Translations under genes and position numbers: made by a program
Notes under the pieces: model-generated
What the model was told of the DNA's origin: nothing
Database searches by the model: none
The model's input: the letters and a program-made list of their open reading frames with translations, nothing else
DNA from: an uncultured bacterium
GTDB lineage: Bacteria > Cyanobacteriota > Vampirovibrionia > Gastranaerophilales > Gastranaerophilaceae
DNA length: 64,000 bases
Reading direction: 5' to 3'
NCBI GenBank assembly: GCA_949284715.1
Contig: CASDWH010000005.1
Location: forward strand, 1 to 64,000
In this document: positions 28,260-37,772 of the stretch, piece after piece
How positions within the stretch are numbered: position 1 is the stretch's first letter
Layout of the letters: every line of letters begins with the position of its first letter

Positions 28260-29697
28260 GCAGGACATAGAAACAAGGATGACCCGCCGGAATATGACTA
28301 ATACACAAAAGAAAAATCAGACAAGCCTGATGGAAGGAGTCGTTGTTAACAATTTTATAAAAGATGTAACGCTCGATGATGCCTATGATACATTAGTAAT
28401 ATCACGGCAGAGCAAGATGCCTGAAAAGCTTTATGAGGTTGAACCTAAAAAAGAACGAGGATTGCTGGCTCTTTGTGCTGCTTCTTTGGGTATAATGGCT
28501 GGCGTGTTTGCAGGAACAAAGTTTATTTCTTATATTTCGCGCCCTGGCACGGAAAAGCCTCCGGGAATTACAAGAAATCATTGTATTAATAATGAATTAC
28601 ATCAGAGCATGTTCAGCATGCTGCATTCTCCAAATAAAAAAACAATTCAAGCCTTCTCAGGCGTTATAGCGCTGAGTTCTATGGCTTTTTTAGGAAAAAT
28701 GTTTATAGATGGGTGTAAAGAAATCTGGGTAAAAAAAAGGGAAGCGGACATTCAGAAAAATTTGCAAGAAAACTTGATTAAGGTTGAAGCCCAGTGTTTT
28801 TCCGGAAAAATTCAAATTATAAGAAGCCTGCTATCGCAGAAAGCGCGCAGATTTTCGTTGGATTTAGGGGTGAATTATGAAAAAGATTTAACAAATAAGG
28901 GGAATGTTAATTTTAAATCAGAAAGCCCCCGTGATGAGAAAAGCCGCTCCGGATACTGGGCGCTTGCTGTTGGAACTGTTATCGGTATAGCTTCGTTAGG
29001 GTATTTTGCGATGAAAAATTTACGTAAAAATGCTCAAAATATGAAAAAAGGTGTAGAGGATACGAAAAAACTTATAGACAGTACGATTGCCAAAATAAAT
29101 GAAGGTAAAAGCACGACGGAAAACAAAGAGGAGTTAAAATATCTTGAACAGTTATTAGAAACAATTTGGGCGGAGCCGGAATTAATAAAAGCGACAATAA
29201 ATAGACTTAATTTCTCTATTGAAGAAAAGCAAAAACTTACAGAAAACCTCATAGAAAATATTACAGCGCCAATTGAACAGGCAAATAGCGTAATGGGCGG
29301 CTCCGGTCGTAATAAGATTACCTATTATTCTCATGTAAATGATTATTTATCTTTCTTTTATGATTGGCTCATGAATAGCGATAATAAACAATTTAGAAAT
29401 TTATTTTTTGGAATAAGCTCAATGAGTGCATTATCTTATACCGGTAAAAATATTTTTGAGGCGGTTAAAGAGATTCAGGTGAAAAAGTACAATGCGGAAA
29501 TAGAACTGGATTTACAGCAGCGGCTTGTATCTACTGAGCTTAGAAATTTTAAAGCAAAAAAGGATTCAGCTATAGAACCGTTATGTAATGAATTTTACCG
29601 CCAAAAAATTAATGGTAAATCAAATGAAGAGTTAAAAGTAATGGCGGATAATATATTATTTGAAATTAAGAATGGCCCGCCGTTTGTATATTCGTAG
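28249..29697 (+). CDS. Unknown multi-pass membrane protein with internal duplication
   Basis: The function is not recognised. The ATG at 28249 is chosen because AAGGA lies 8 nt upstream; the 482-residue product has four hydrophobic segments, near residues 71-95, 133-153, 236-254 and 384-404. Residues ~130-185 and ~380-435 are recognisable copies of each other: KEIWVKKREADIQKNLQENL aligns with KEIQVKKYNAEIELDLQQRL, each following a membrane segment ending in GK. Each copy is preceded by another hydrophobic segment, so the protein is two repeats of membrane pair plus helical tail. It is the second gene of the riboswitch-controlled unit. Confidence 0.75.
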   Translation: MKLEQDIETRMTRRNMTNTQKKNQTSLMEGVVVNNFIKDVTLDDAYDTLVISRQSKMPEKLYEVEPKKERGLLALCAASLGIMAGVFAGTKFISYISRPGTEKPPGITRNHCINNELHQSMFSMLHSPNKKTIQAFSGVIALSSMAFLGKMFIDGCKEIWVKKREADIQKNLQENLIKVEAQCFSGKIQIIRSLLSQKARRFSLDLGVNYEKDLTNKGNVNFKSESPRDEKSRSGYWALAVGTVIGIASLGYFAMKNLRKNAQNMKKGVEDTKKLIDSTIAKINEGKSTTENKEELKYLEQLLETIWAEPELIKATINRLNFSIEEKQKLTENLIENITAPIEQANSVMGGSGRNKITYYSHVNDYLSFFYDWLMNSDNKQFRNLFFGISSMSALSYTGKNIFEAVKEIQVKKYNAEIELDLQQRLVSTELRNFKAKKDSAIEPLCNEFYRQKINGKSNEELKVMADNILFEIKNGPPFVYS

Positions 29698-29714
29698 TAT
29701 AAGGAGTTTTAAAT

Positions 29715-30125
29715 ATGTATGGAACTGTAATACTGCCGGATGTTAACTGTAATTACTGCCGTTTTGATGATAAAAAAATTGCTCCTGTAATAAATCGAGG
29801 AGCAGATGCTTTCTCTGAAATAGAAAATAATTTAAAAAAAGCTACAACTGAGGAAGAAGTAGTTGAAAATCTTTATATATTAGACAGAATTATAGAAAAC
29901 GGAGCTAAAGGGGCAGAGTCTTTATATCCGGTTTTGTCAAAGTACAATAATGCAACATCTCCTAATATACAGACCTTTCTAGCCGGAATTTATAGAAAAA
30001 TAAAAGTTCCTGATGCTTTCGGCCCTCTGTTTGCAATGCTTATCAGAAATTCTCTAAACCCGCCTGAAGCATCTTTTGATCCAAATGAAGAGATAGGCGG
30101 TGCAATTTTAGATTATCTTGCGTAA
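29715..30125 (+). CDS. Unknown 136-aa helical protein
   Basis: The product is not recognised. It begins with a short segment containing C-N-Y-C (near residue 13-16), then continues as paired amphipathic helices resembling a HEAT-like repeat (AFSEIENNLKKATTEEEVVENLYILDRI). There is no signal peptide or membrane segment. It follows the membrane protein by 17 nt behind AAGGAG and is probably the third gene of the riboswitch-controlled unit. No terminator is evident before dnaK, about 110 nt further on. Confidence 0.7.
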   Translation: MYGTVILPDVNCNYCRFDDKKIAPVINRGADAFSEIENNLKKATTEEEVVENLYILDRIIENGAKGAESLYPVLSKYNNATSPNIQTFLAGIYRKIKVPDAFGPLFAMLIRNSLNPPEASFDPNEEIGGAILDYLA

Positions 30126-30235
30126 ATTAAAATATTAATTTTTTATTTATTTTTTAAGTTTTCCTGAAAAAAAGTGATTTAATAATAATGTAGAAAGATT
30201 ATAACTAAATTTTTATAGAAAAGGAGATATTAAAA

Positions 30236-32080
30236 ATGGCAAAAACAATTGGTATTGACTTAGGAACAACGAACTCAGTTGTCGCAGTAATGGAAGGCGG
30301 ACATCCTACGGTTATAGCAAACGCAGAGGGAACCAGAACAACCCCTTCAATTGTTGGTTTTACAAAAAATGGTGAAAGATTGGTTGGTCAGTTGGCAAAA
30401 CGTCAGGCAATCGTAAACCCTGATAAAACAATTGCATCTATTAAACGTCATATGGGCGAAGATTATAAAAAGAATATTGATGGTAAAGATTATACTCCGC
30501 AGGAAATATCAGCAATGATTTTAAGAAAGCTTGCAGATGATGCTAGTGCATATCTCGGCGAAAAGGTTACATCTGCTGTAATTACAGTTCCTGCTTACTT
30601 CAACGATGCGCAAAGACAGGCTACAAAAGATGCAGGTAAAATAGCAGGTCTTGATGTTTTACGTATAGTGAACGAACCTACAGCCGCAGCACTTGCATAC
30701 GGACTTGAAAAAGATAAACCGGAAAAAGTCCTTGTATTTGACTTGGGCGGTGGTACATTTGATGTATCAATTCTTGAAATCGGCGACGGGGTTCACGAAG
30801 TTCTTTCAACTTCCGGTGATACACATTTAGGCGGCGACGACTTCGACCAAAAAATCATGGACTGGATTACTTCTGAATTCAAGAAAGATACCGGTATAGA
30901 TTTAACAACTGATAAACAAGCAATGCAGCGTATTAAAGAGGCTGCTGAAAAAGCTAAATGCGAACTTTCAACTATTGTTGAAACTCCAATTAGTCTTATG
31001 TACATAACTGCTGATGCAAATGGCCCGAAACACCTTGAAATGACTTTAACAAGAGCAAAATTTGAAGAACTTTCAAGAGATTTACTGGACAGATGTAAGA
31101 AACCTGTAGAACAAGCATTGTCTGATGCCGGATTGACTAAAAATGACATTGATGAAGTTGTATTAGTCGGCGGTTCTACACGTATTCCTGCTGTTCAACA
31201 TTTGATTAAAGAATATACAGGCAAAGAACCTAATCAATCAGTTAACCCTGATGAAGTAGTTGCGGTTGGTGCTGCAATCCAAGCGGGTGTTCTTGCTGGT
31301 GAAGTTAAAGATATAGTTCTTTTGGATGTAACTCCTTTAACATTAGGTATTGAAACACTAGGCGGTGTTATGACCCCGCTTGTACCTAGAAACACTACAA
31401 TTCCTGTATCTAAGTCACAAGTATTCTCAACAGCCGAGAATAACCAAACTGCTGTTGATATTAATGTCCTTCAAGGCGAAAGACCGATGGCTAGCGATAA
31501 CAAATCTCTCGGTATGTTCAGACTTGAAGGTATTGCACCGGCAATGAGAGGGGTTCCTCAAATTGAAGTTACATTTGATATTGATGCAAACGGTATTGTA
31601 AATGTTTCTGCTAAAGATAAAGCAACCAATAAAGAACAAAAGATTACTATTACTAATTCTTCTAACCTGTCAGAACAGGATATTGAAAAAATGGTTAAAG
31701 AAGCAGAAGCAAATGCTACAGAAGATAAACGTAAAAAAGAAGAAGCAGAAATTAAGAATAATGCTAACTCTCTTATTTCGTCAGCAGAAAGAATTGTTAA
31801 AGATTTTGAAGGCAAAATTTCTGATGATGATAAGAAAAAACTTGATGAAAATAAATCAGCTTTACAAAAAGCTCTTGATGAAAATAAATCAAGTGATGAG
31901 CTTAAAAAATTATCAGAGGAATTACAACAAACAATGTTTGCAATTTCACAAAAAGCATATGAGCAGGTTCAAAAAGAAGGCGAAACTGCTCAAACAAACA
32001 GCAGTGATGCTAATAATGCATCATCCGGCAATTCATCAAAAGATGATGATGTTATTGACGCAGAATATGTTAAAGAATAA
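30236..32080 (+). CDS. dnaK: Chaperone protein DnaK (Hsp70)
   Basis: This is the ATP-dependent Hsp70 chaperone, which works with DnaJ and GrpE. The 614 residues show the nucleotide-binding domain ([59 protein letters not shown]), the linker [20 protein letters not shown] and the substrate-binding domain, ending in an Asp/Glu-rich tail with [10 protein letters not shown]. All family signatures are intact. The ribosome binding site is AAAGGAG. No grpE or dnaJ is adjacent. No CIRCE-type inverted repeat is visible upstream. It ends at a clear terminator. Confidence 0.98.
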   Translation: MAKTIGIDLGTTNSVVAVMEGGHPTVIANAEGTRTTPSIVGFTKNGERLVGQLAKRQAIVNPDKTIASIKRHMGEDYKKNIDGKDYTPQEISAMILRKLADDASAYLGEKVTSAVITVPAYFNDAQRQATKDAGKIAGLDVLRIVNEPTAAALAYGLEKDKPEKVLVFDLGGGTFDVSILEIGDGVHEVLSTSGDTHLGGDDFDQKIMDWITSEFKKDTGIDLTTDKQAMQRIKEAAEKAKCELSTIVETPISLMYITADANGPKHLEMTLTRAKFEELSRDLLDRCKKPVEQALSDAGLTKNDIDEVVLVGGSTRIPAVQHLIKEYTGKEPNQSVNPDEVVAVGAAIQAGVLAGEVKDIVLLDVTPLTLGIETLGGVMTPLVPRNTTIPVSKSQVFSTAENNQTAVDINVLQGERPMASDNKSLGMFRLEGIAPAMRGVPQIEVTFDIDANGIVNVSAKDKATNKEQKITITNSSNLSEQDIEKMVKEAEANATEDKRKKEEAEIKNNANSLISSAERIVKDFEGKISDDDKKKLDENKSALQKALDENKSSDELKKLSEELQQTMFAISQKAYEQVQKEGETAQTNSSDANNASSGNSSKDDDVIDAEYVKE

Positions 32081-32098
32081 ATTTATTCTATTATTAAA

Positions 32099-32131
32099 CA
32101 AGCCCTTTTGCATTTGCAAAAGGGCTTGTTT
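32099..32131 (+). terminator. Terminator after dnaK
   Basis: CAAGCCCTTTTGC and GCAAAAGGGCTTG form a perfect 13-bp stem with a 4-nt loop, followed by TTT. Confidence 0.9.
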
Positions 32132-32168
32132 AATATATTAAGATTTGTAACGATTTGTGTTAAAAAAT

Positions 32169-32195
32169 TAAAGTTTTTAGGGAAACTGCCGATAA
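32169..32195 (+). promoter_or_regulatory. Perfect sigma-28 (FliA/SigD) promoter
   Basis: TAAAGTTT (32169-32176), 11 nt, then GCCGATAA (32188-32195) is an exact match to the consensus for flagellar sigma-28. The ATG of the next gene is 43 nt downstream. Confidence 0.82.
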
Positions 32196-32237
32196 ATATA
32201 GTGTAAGGATAAGGGATAAAAGAAAAGGGATATTGCT

Positions 32238-32597
32238 ATGGTCGCAGATTTTTCGGTAAGAAATAATACATACTCGTCAGGTCAACGTAATCAGGATACC
32301 TTGCGCAGACTTGCAAAAGAGATATTTGAAAAGGCAGAAAAAAAAGAACGTAAGGTTGAGCATATAATAGAACCCCGCGAGGATTATACTACAAAGACAT
32401 ACATTCCTGCGGAAACATATATTTATAATATTTCATCGCGCGCATTTGCAAATAATGATTTGCAAAAAACATTAAATTTTCTCAATAACAAGGCTGCAAT
32501 AAAGTCATTCGCTAAAGAATCAGTAATTAAAGACAGCGCATCAGATGATATATTTGAATTTACCCCGGATGAAACAAAAAATATATTTGCGGCTTAG
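32238..32597 (+). CDS. Unknown 119-aa protein under a sigma-28 promoter
   Basis: The product is not recognised. It has no signal peptide, membrane segment or cysteine. The N-terminus is polar, followed by a basic helix (RRLAKEIFEKAEKKERK), a Thr/Tyr-rich stretch and a C-terminal helical part rich in Lys and Asn. The perfect flagellar sigma-28 promoter directly upstream and the FliD-like gene 5 kb away suggest a late flagellar or motility-coupled protein (chaperone, anti-sigma factor or secreted substrate). FlgM-like features are not clear enough to name it. The ribosome binding site is AAAAGGGA. Confidence 0.7.
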   Translation: MVADFSVRNNTYSSGQRNQDTLRRLAKEIFEKAEKKERKVEHIIEPREDYTTKTYIPAETYIYNISSRAFANNDLQKTLNFLNNKAAIKSFAKESVIKDSASDDIFEFTPDETKNIFAA

Positions 32598-32644
32598 ATT
32601 ATAAAGCAAATAATAATAGTCTGATAAAAAAATAAAAAGAATTA

Positions 32645-32674
32645 TTGATACTAATAGTTTATTATTGCTATAAT
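32645..32674 (+). promoter_or_regulatory. Promoter directly before the S41 protease gene (leaderless arrangement)
   Basis: TTGATA (32645-32650) and TATAAT (32669-32674) are separated by 18 nt, and the ATG begins 6 nt after the -10 box. No ribosome binding site is present, so the mRNA is probably leaderless. Confidence 0.6.
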
Positions 32675-32680
32675 TGATGT

Positions 32681-33937
32681 ATGAATAAAAAATATATATC
32701 AATTATTATAATAGCGGCTTGTTTTATCGGTTTAAATAAAATCTTTTATGATACGTATACAAAATCTGTCGATATAAAATCCCAGCGTTTATTAACAAAC
32801 AAGGAAATAGTGCCGCCTCAAAAACTATTTGATTTGGTGGCTAATATTGTTGAAAAACAGTATATCGAAGAGGATTTAAATCATCAAAACTGGAAACGCT
32901 GGAAGCGCCGGTATGATGGAAAAATTAAGACAGAAGATGATATGAAGGTCGCAATTGATAGTATGATTGCGAGTTTAGATGAGCCGTATACACATTTTTT
33001 AACAAAGGAAGATTTTAAAAATTTAAGGACTTCAATAAAATCAAAAATATACGGTATAGGTGTAAATATTTACAATGATTCCGGTAAAATTAAAATTTTC
33101 AGTGTCATGCCGGACACTCCGGCCATGCGGGCTGAGCTTAAGGCAGACGATATTATTCTTAAAGTAAATAATGTTGAATGCAGCGGTAAAAAGATTGATC
33201 AAGTTGCCGATATGATACGCGGTGCAAAGGGAACTTTGGTTTCTCTTACAATAAAGCGCGGGCGAGAAGTTCTAAAAAAAGAATTACCGCGTGAAGAGAT
33301 TAAGATTAAGACAATTGAAACAAAAATATACGATGATATCGGATATATAAATTTGACAAGCTTTTTAAGTTCAGATATGAAAAATGAATTTGCGTCGGCT
33401 CTTGAAAAAACTAAAGAATGTAAAGGCCTTATAATTGATTTAAGGGGAAATACCGGCGGGCTTCTTGAAAATGCAGTTATACTGGCTGAGCCGTTTATAG
33501 ATAACGGGCCTATTGTTAGTGTCGTTATGCGCGGCGGTAAAAAGAATGTAATTAATGCAAATACCAATACTGAGAAAATCCATAAACCAATGGTCATATT
33601 GATTAATGAGGCTAGTGCTTCAGCCAGTGAAATATTTTCAGGTGCGATGAAAGATTATAATCTGGCAACTATTGTAGGGCATAAGTCTTTCGGGAAAGGA
33701 ATGGTTCAAAGTGTTATACCATTGCCTAACGAAACCGGAATAAATTTAACAATTGCCAAATATTTAACCCCCGGGAATAATGATATAAACCAGAAAGGTA
33801 TTGAGCCGCATATTGTAGTGGACTCAGGAAAATTTTCGTTAGATGAATCAAAAGATAAGCAATTAAATGCTGCAAAGGCTGTATTAAGCAAGCTAATAAA
33901 AAATAATGATATAGTCCGTATATCTGGTAATATGTAA
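32681..33937 (+). CDS. ctpA: C-terminal processing serine protease (S41 family)
   Basis: This periplasmic tail-specific protease has 418 residues. An N-terminal hydrophobic anchor (ISIIIIAACFIGL) leads into a PDZ domain (~130-215, with GIGVNIY, VMPDTPAMRAELKADDIILKVN) and the catalytic domain. The catalytic serine lies in INEASASASEIFSG and the lysine in GHKSFGKGMVQSV, the Ser/Lys dyad of the family. CtpA-type enzymes trim the C-termini of envelope proteins. It stands alone; its promoter abuts the start codon. Confidence 0.93.
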   Translation: MNKKYISIIIIAACFIGLNKIFYDTYTKSVDIKSQRLLTNKEIVPPQKLFDLVANIVEKQYIEEDLNHQNWKRWKRRYDGKIKTEDDMKVAIDSMIASLDEPYTHFLTKEDFKNLRTSIKSKIYGIGVNIYNDSGKIKIFSVMPDTPAMRAELKADDIILKVNNVECSGKKIDQVADMIRGAKGTLVSLTIKRGREVLKKELPREEIKIKTIETKIYDDIGYINLTSFLSSDMKNEFASALEKTKECKGLIIDLRGNTGGLLENAVILAEPFIDNGPIVSVVMRGGKKNVINANTNTEKIHKPMVILINEASASASEIFSGAMKDYNLATIVGHKSFGKGMVQSVIPLPNETGINLTIAKYLTPGNNDINQKGIEPHIVVDSGKFSLDESKDKQLNAAKAVLSKLIKNNDIVRISGNM

Positions 33938-34039
33938 CATTTTGTAAATTTTTTTCTAAATAATGGCAAAAAAAAATATTCTCCTTTGTTCAATCGATAG
34001 TAACCAAGAAAATAATTACTTGAAAGGAGTAAATAAGAT

Positions 34040-37000
34040 ATGGACATTACAAATCAAAATCTTGGGTTGAAAAAATTGTTCAACAAGAACATTATGAATT
34101 ACCAAGAAAATCCTCAGCCGGAGCCTGAGAAAAAAGAATTACCCCAGGAACCTGCATTTACCGGTCTTAATGGGCTAAAGGGGCTTGGAATCTACGCACA
34201 AGCAGGACTGAATGTTGCAAAGAATATGGCGCCTGCAATGCTTTTTTTAGTTCCCGGTGCTGCGGCTCTTACAAGCTGTGAAAAAACAGAAATTTCAGAA
34301 AACACTTATTGGGATGTAACAGTAAAAGATAATTCAGAAGAATATCTTAAAGAAATTATAGAGCTTCTCCGTCAATTGATTTCTCAAAATGATCAATATG
34401 CAGCTCAATATTTAGAAGCCATTGATAGGCTGACCCAGTTAGTTGAAGCTGGTCAAGAGCAGGATAAAGCATATTATGAAACAGTTAATCAAATGCTTTC
34501 ATTAATAAGAGATTTAGCACAAAGTATTAATGATAATACAGAAGAAAATGCAGAGCTGACAAGACAAGGTTTAGAGTTATTGAATAATATTCTTGCAGCA
34601 TTACAAGAAAATAATTCATTAATCTCGCAATACGGTGACCAATTAGTTGGTTATATGGAAACAATAAAAGCTGCAATTGAAAATGGAAATAATTCAATAA
34701 TTGCAGTTCTTGAGTTAATGTGGGCAGATATTCAAGAAGGCAACACTGCATTGCTCGGTGCTATAACCGGTTTAGGCGATATCATTGATGTTAATAATGA
34801 AGAACTCATCAATACTATTACAGAAATTTATGAAAATAGTGAATTATCTGCTGATGAAAGAAATGAACAAATTGTTAATGCGATTAACGAAGTTAAAGTT
34901 ATTGTTGAATCTATGCAAACAACAATAGAATCTCAATCTGGCGAAGTAAAAGAAATATTACAAGAGTTCTTAGATCAGTATAAAGAAGGTCAAATTACTT
35001 CTGAAAAAATGATGGAACTTATGTATAATGCGTTGATAGAAGGCAATACATTAGATAAACTACAATTGGAACAATTACATCAAATTTATGTTTCATTAGA
35101 GGATGGTAAGTTATCAGTATCAGAGGCTTTGGCACAAATTGCTGAATTGCTCGGAGCAATTAATGAAACATTACAAGGTATGAGCGCTCAGTTGAATGAT
35201 ATTTTTGCAGAAGTAGTAGATATTAATAATAATATCAAAGCTGGCAATCAACAAAACGCTGATAACTTTGCATTACTGCTTGAAAATACCGATAAGCAAA
35301 ATGAATATCTTGCACAATTGGTTGAATCTAATGATGCGCAGGCTCAATTACTTGCTAAGTTAGATACAAGAGCTGAAGAAGGTATCAATGTACTAAAACA
35401 AATCAAAGAGAATGTTGGTGCAATTACATTTGATGAACTTATTAAAGTATTAAATGAAAACAATGCTGAAGTAGTTGAAACTATTATGAATGCAGCAGAT
35501 GAATTAGGTATTGTAATAGACAAGAATACAGATGATGCAGTTGCAGTATTAATTGAACAGTTAGAAGCATTAAGAGTTCAAATTGGCGAAGGTCAAGAAA
35601 ATATGTCAGCAATTCTTACAATGTTGAACAACATTGATTTGAATACTGCGGCTTCTGAAAAACAATTAGAACAATTAGTTGCGCTTGTAAAAGAATTGCA
35701 GCAAATTGCAGGTGATGACAGTACAACACAAGAAGAAATTAATGCACAACTTGGTGAAATTAAAGATCTTCTTGCAAGTATTGATAATACATTAACTGAA
35801 ATAAGCGGTAAATTATCAGATGCAATCGACAAAGTTAATATACTTATTGAACAAAATGAACAAGCTCAATCGCAGTACGCAGGTTATTTGGAACAATTGG
35901 TACAAAATACTAATCAACAAAATTCATACTTGCAGCAAATGATAGAAGTACAAAATGCTAATAAAGAAAATACTGATAAATTGGTAGAACAAGCAAATCA
36001 AATTATCACATTATTACAATCAGCAAATGAACAGCTTGGTAATCTGGATTATGCAAACTTAATTACCGAACTTGAAAGACTTGATTCAGAATTAGCAGCA
36101 AAACTTGAAGAAATGATTAAGAACCTTGGCATTACAATTAATGAAAATACTAATAATGCAACTGCTCAAATCATTGCTTCATTAGAATCTATCAAAGGCG
36201 CACTTGATGGTAATGAACAAACAATGGATACTATAATCAATATACTTTCATCTATTGATTTGAATACATCACTAAGCAATTCACAAATGGATAGACTTCT
36301 GAAAATGGTAGAAGAATTGAATACTATCGTTAATGAAGGTAATACTTCACAAGAAGAAATCAATGTAAAACTGGAAGAAATCAAAGAATTCCTGGCAAGC
36401 ATTGACGGTACATTAAAAGGTATTCTTGATAAGATTACCGAAGGTGTAGACAGCTTCAATTCCTTCTACAATGATTACAAAGCAAATGCTGATCGTTTCT
36501 ATCAATCATTAGAAGATATCAAAAATCAGGTAGGCGGTCTTGCTCAAACAGTTAATGATATCAAGAATAATGGTGATCAAATGTTATCAAAACTTGATAA
36601 TTTACAAACAAGCGCTGATAATATTGCAAATAACCTTGAACAAATTATTCAAAACCAAGGTGATGACCTGACCTATGAAGAACTTCAAGAACTTCTTGCA
36701 AATCAAAGTTCTGCAAACCTTGAAGCATTACAAAATATGCTTAATGCACTAGGTATAAATGCTCAGGATTACATTGACGGAAAAGTCAGCGAGTTAATAA
36801 ATGCAATAAGAAGCAGTTCTGCTGACTTAACGACAACAAATCACCTCATTCAGGTATTGATAGATCAGGTAACAGCGATTGCTTCAACAATGCCGGATAA
36901 TGCTGAACTGCAAAGACTGCTTGAAGAATTGATTAACGCATATAACTCAGGTAATGCTAATTTGAACGATCAATTACAACAGGCAAATGATAAGTTAGAA

Positions 37001-37687
37001 CAGCTTTATCAAACTGTAGTAGATATGTATGGTGAGGTTGTTAATATGAGTAATGACTTAAAGACTTACATATCATTATACGAATCTAATACTGCTAATA
37101 TTCTCGGTAAAATGAATGATATTATTGCGGGTATTGAACAAGGAAACAGTGACTTAGGCAGTTTGAATTCTTCAATGAGCGTAAACAATCAATATCTGCA
37201 AACAGCTAATGAAAAATATGATGAAATAATAGCAGCATTAGAAAATCTGATTGCTAAAGATACTGATGGTTTGACCAGAGAAGACTTAGAACAAGTTCTT
37301 GCTGATGCCGGTATTACATTAGAAAAAATGTTAGCAAATATGGGTATGGGTATTATTGATGCAAACATTAGCAATACTCAGGATATTGTTGAGGCTATAC
37401 GCAGCAATGTAATTGACTTAACGACAACAAACGGTCTGCTTGGAACCGTAATTAACCAAATTGAGGGACTTGCACAAACGATTAACGGTCTGGGCGGTCA
37501 GGATGTTGTTATTGATACATCAGCAATTGAAACTATGCTTGAATCATTAGAACAAATAGTTAAAGCAGGAAATACAACAAACTCTCAGGTTCATTCTCAA
37601 TTGCAACAAATTAATCAAGCTATACTTGACCTTATTGAGTCAATTAATTCTCAAGCAGGTGAAGAAGGCGAAGAACCTACAACATAG
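34040..37687 (+). CDS. Large repetitive coiled-coil protein, possible lipoprotein
   Basis: The function is not recognised. The 1215-residue protein is almost wholly alpha-helical and rich in Gln, Asn, Glu, Leu and Ile, with no Cys beyond C80 and very little aromatic content. Residues ~62-80 are hydrophobic and end in L-T-S-C80, which matches a lipobox, but about 60 residues precede the segment, unusual for a lipoprotein. From ~462 onward there are about four repeats of ~205 residues (units near 462, 669, 874 and 1075), each with an EL-type helix, an LGI motif and an IDLNT or DLTTTN motif. It resembles a long fibrous surface or adhesin stalk. The start ATG follows AAAGGAG at 9 nt. Confidence 0.8.
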   Translation: MDITNQNLGLKKLFNKNIMNYQENPQPEPEKKELPQEPAFTGLNGLKGLGIYAQAGLNVAKNMAPAMLFLVPGAAALTSCEKTEISENTYWDVTVKDNSEEYLKEIIELLRQLISQNDQYAAQYLEAIDRLTQLVEAGQEQDKAYYETVNQMLSLIRDLAQSINDNTEENAELTRQGLELLNNILAALQENNSLISQYGDQLVGYMETIKAAIENGNNSIIAVLELMWADIQEGNTALLGAITGLGDIIDVNNEELINTITEIYENSELSADERNEQIVNAINEVKVIVESMQTTIESQSGEVKEILQEFLDQYKEGQITSEKMMELMYNALIEGNTLDKLQLEQLHQIYVSLEDGKLSVSEALAQIAELLGAINETLQGMSAQLNDIFAEVVDINNNIKAGNQQNADNFALLLENTDKQNEYLAQLVESNDAQAQLLAKLDTRAEEGINVLKQIKENVGAITFDELIKVLNENNAEVVETIMNAADELGIVIDKNTDDAVAVLIEQLEALRVQIGEGQENMSAILTMLNNIDLNTAASEKQLEQLVALVKELQQIAGDDSTTQEEINAQLGEIKDLLASIDNTLTEISGKLSDAIDKVNILIEQNEQAQSQYAGYLEQLVQNTNQQNSYLQQMIEVQNANKENTDKLVEQANQIITLLQSANEQLGNLDYANLITELERLDSELAAKLEEMIKNLGITINENTNNATAQIIASLESIKGALDGNEQTMDTIINILSSIDLNTSLSNSQMDRLLKMVEELNTIVNEGNTSQEEINVKLEEIKEFLASIDGTLKGILDKITEGVDSFNSFYNDYKANADRFYQSLEDIKNQVGGLAQTVNDIKNNGDQMLSKLDNLQTSADNIANNLEQIIQNQGDDLTYEELQELLANQSSANLEALQNMLNALGINAQDYIDGKVSELINAIRSSSADLTTTNHLIQVLIDQVTAIASTMPDNAELQRLLEELINAYNSGNANLNDQLQQANDKLEQLYQTVVDMYGEVVNMSNDLKTYISLYESNTANILGKMNDIIAGIEQGNSDLGSLNSSMSVNNQYLQTANEKYDEIIAALENLIAKDTDGLTREDLEQVLADAGITLEKMLANMGMGIIDANISNTQDIVEAIRSNVIDLTTTNGLLGTVINQIEGLAQTINGLGGQDVVIDTSAIETMLESLEQIVKAGNTTNSQVHSQLQQINQAILDLIESINSQAGEEGEEPTT
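35421..37560 (+). repeat. Four coding repeats of about 205 codons
   Basis: Units begin near 35421, 36042, 36659 and 37261, spaced 207, 205 and 201 codons. Units 1 and 2 share SIDLNT/NIDLNT and SQEEIN/TQEEIN segments and a common EIKDLLASIDNTL/EIKEFLASIDGTL end. Units 3 and 4 share DLTTTN followed by a hydrophobic helix. DNA identity is moderate, so the duplications look old. Confidence 0.7.
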
Positions 37688-37710
37688 TATAAATATTATG
37701 CTATAAAATA

Positions 37711-37746
37711 AAAAATCCCTTTCAGTTGATTGAGAGGGATTTTTTA
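37711..37746. terminator. Bidirectional terminator between two large genes
   Basis: AAAAATCCCT and AGGGATTTTT form a 10-bp stem with a 14-nt loop, itself partly paired (TTTCAG/TTGAGA region). It lies between two convergent genes. Confidence 0.85.
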
Positions 37747-37772
37747 TTTCTAACAAGAGAAATTATTGTTTA

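Noticed and set aside
30126-30235. CIRCE (HrcA) operator before dnaK
   Set aside because: No TTAGCACTC-N9-GAGTGCTAA-like inverted repeat is present in the region.
31602-32141. A 179-codon open frame on the plus strand within dnaK
   Set aside because: It is an alternative frame of the Asp/Glu/Lys-rich dnaK tail, low in complexity (Lys/Leu runs), and has no ribosome binding site. The dnaK frame is clearly the real one.
34700-37600. Repetitive DNA considered as a CRISPR array or tandem DNA repeat
   Set aside because: There are no short identical repeats with unique spacers. The periodicity is of ~205 codons within one open frame and reflects protein repeats.
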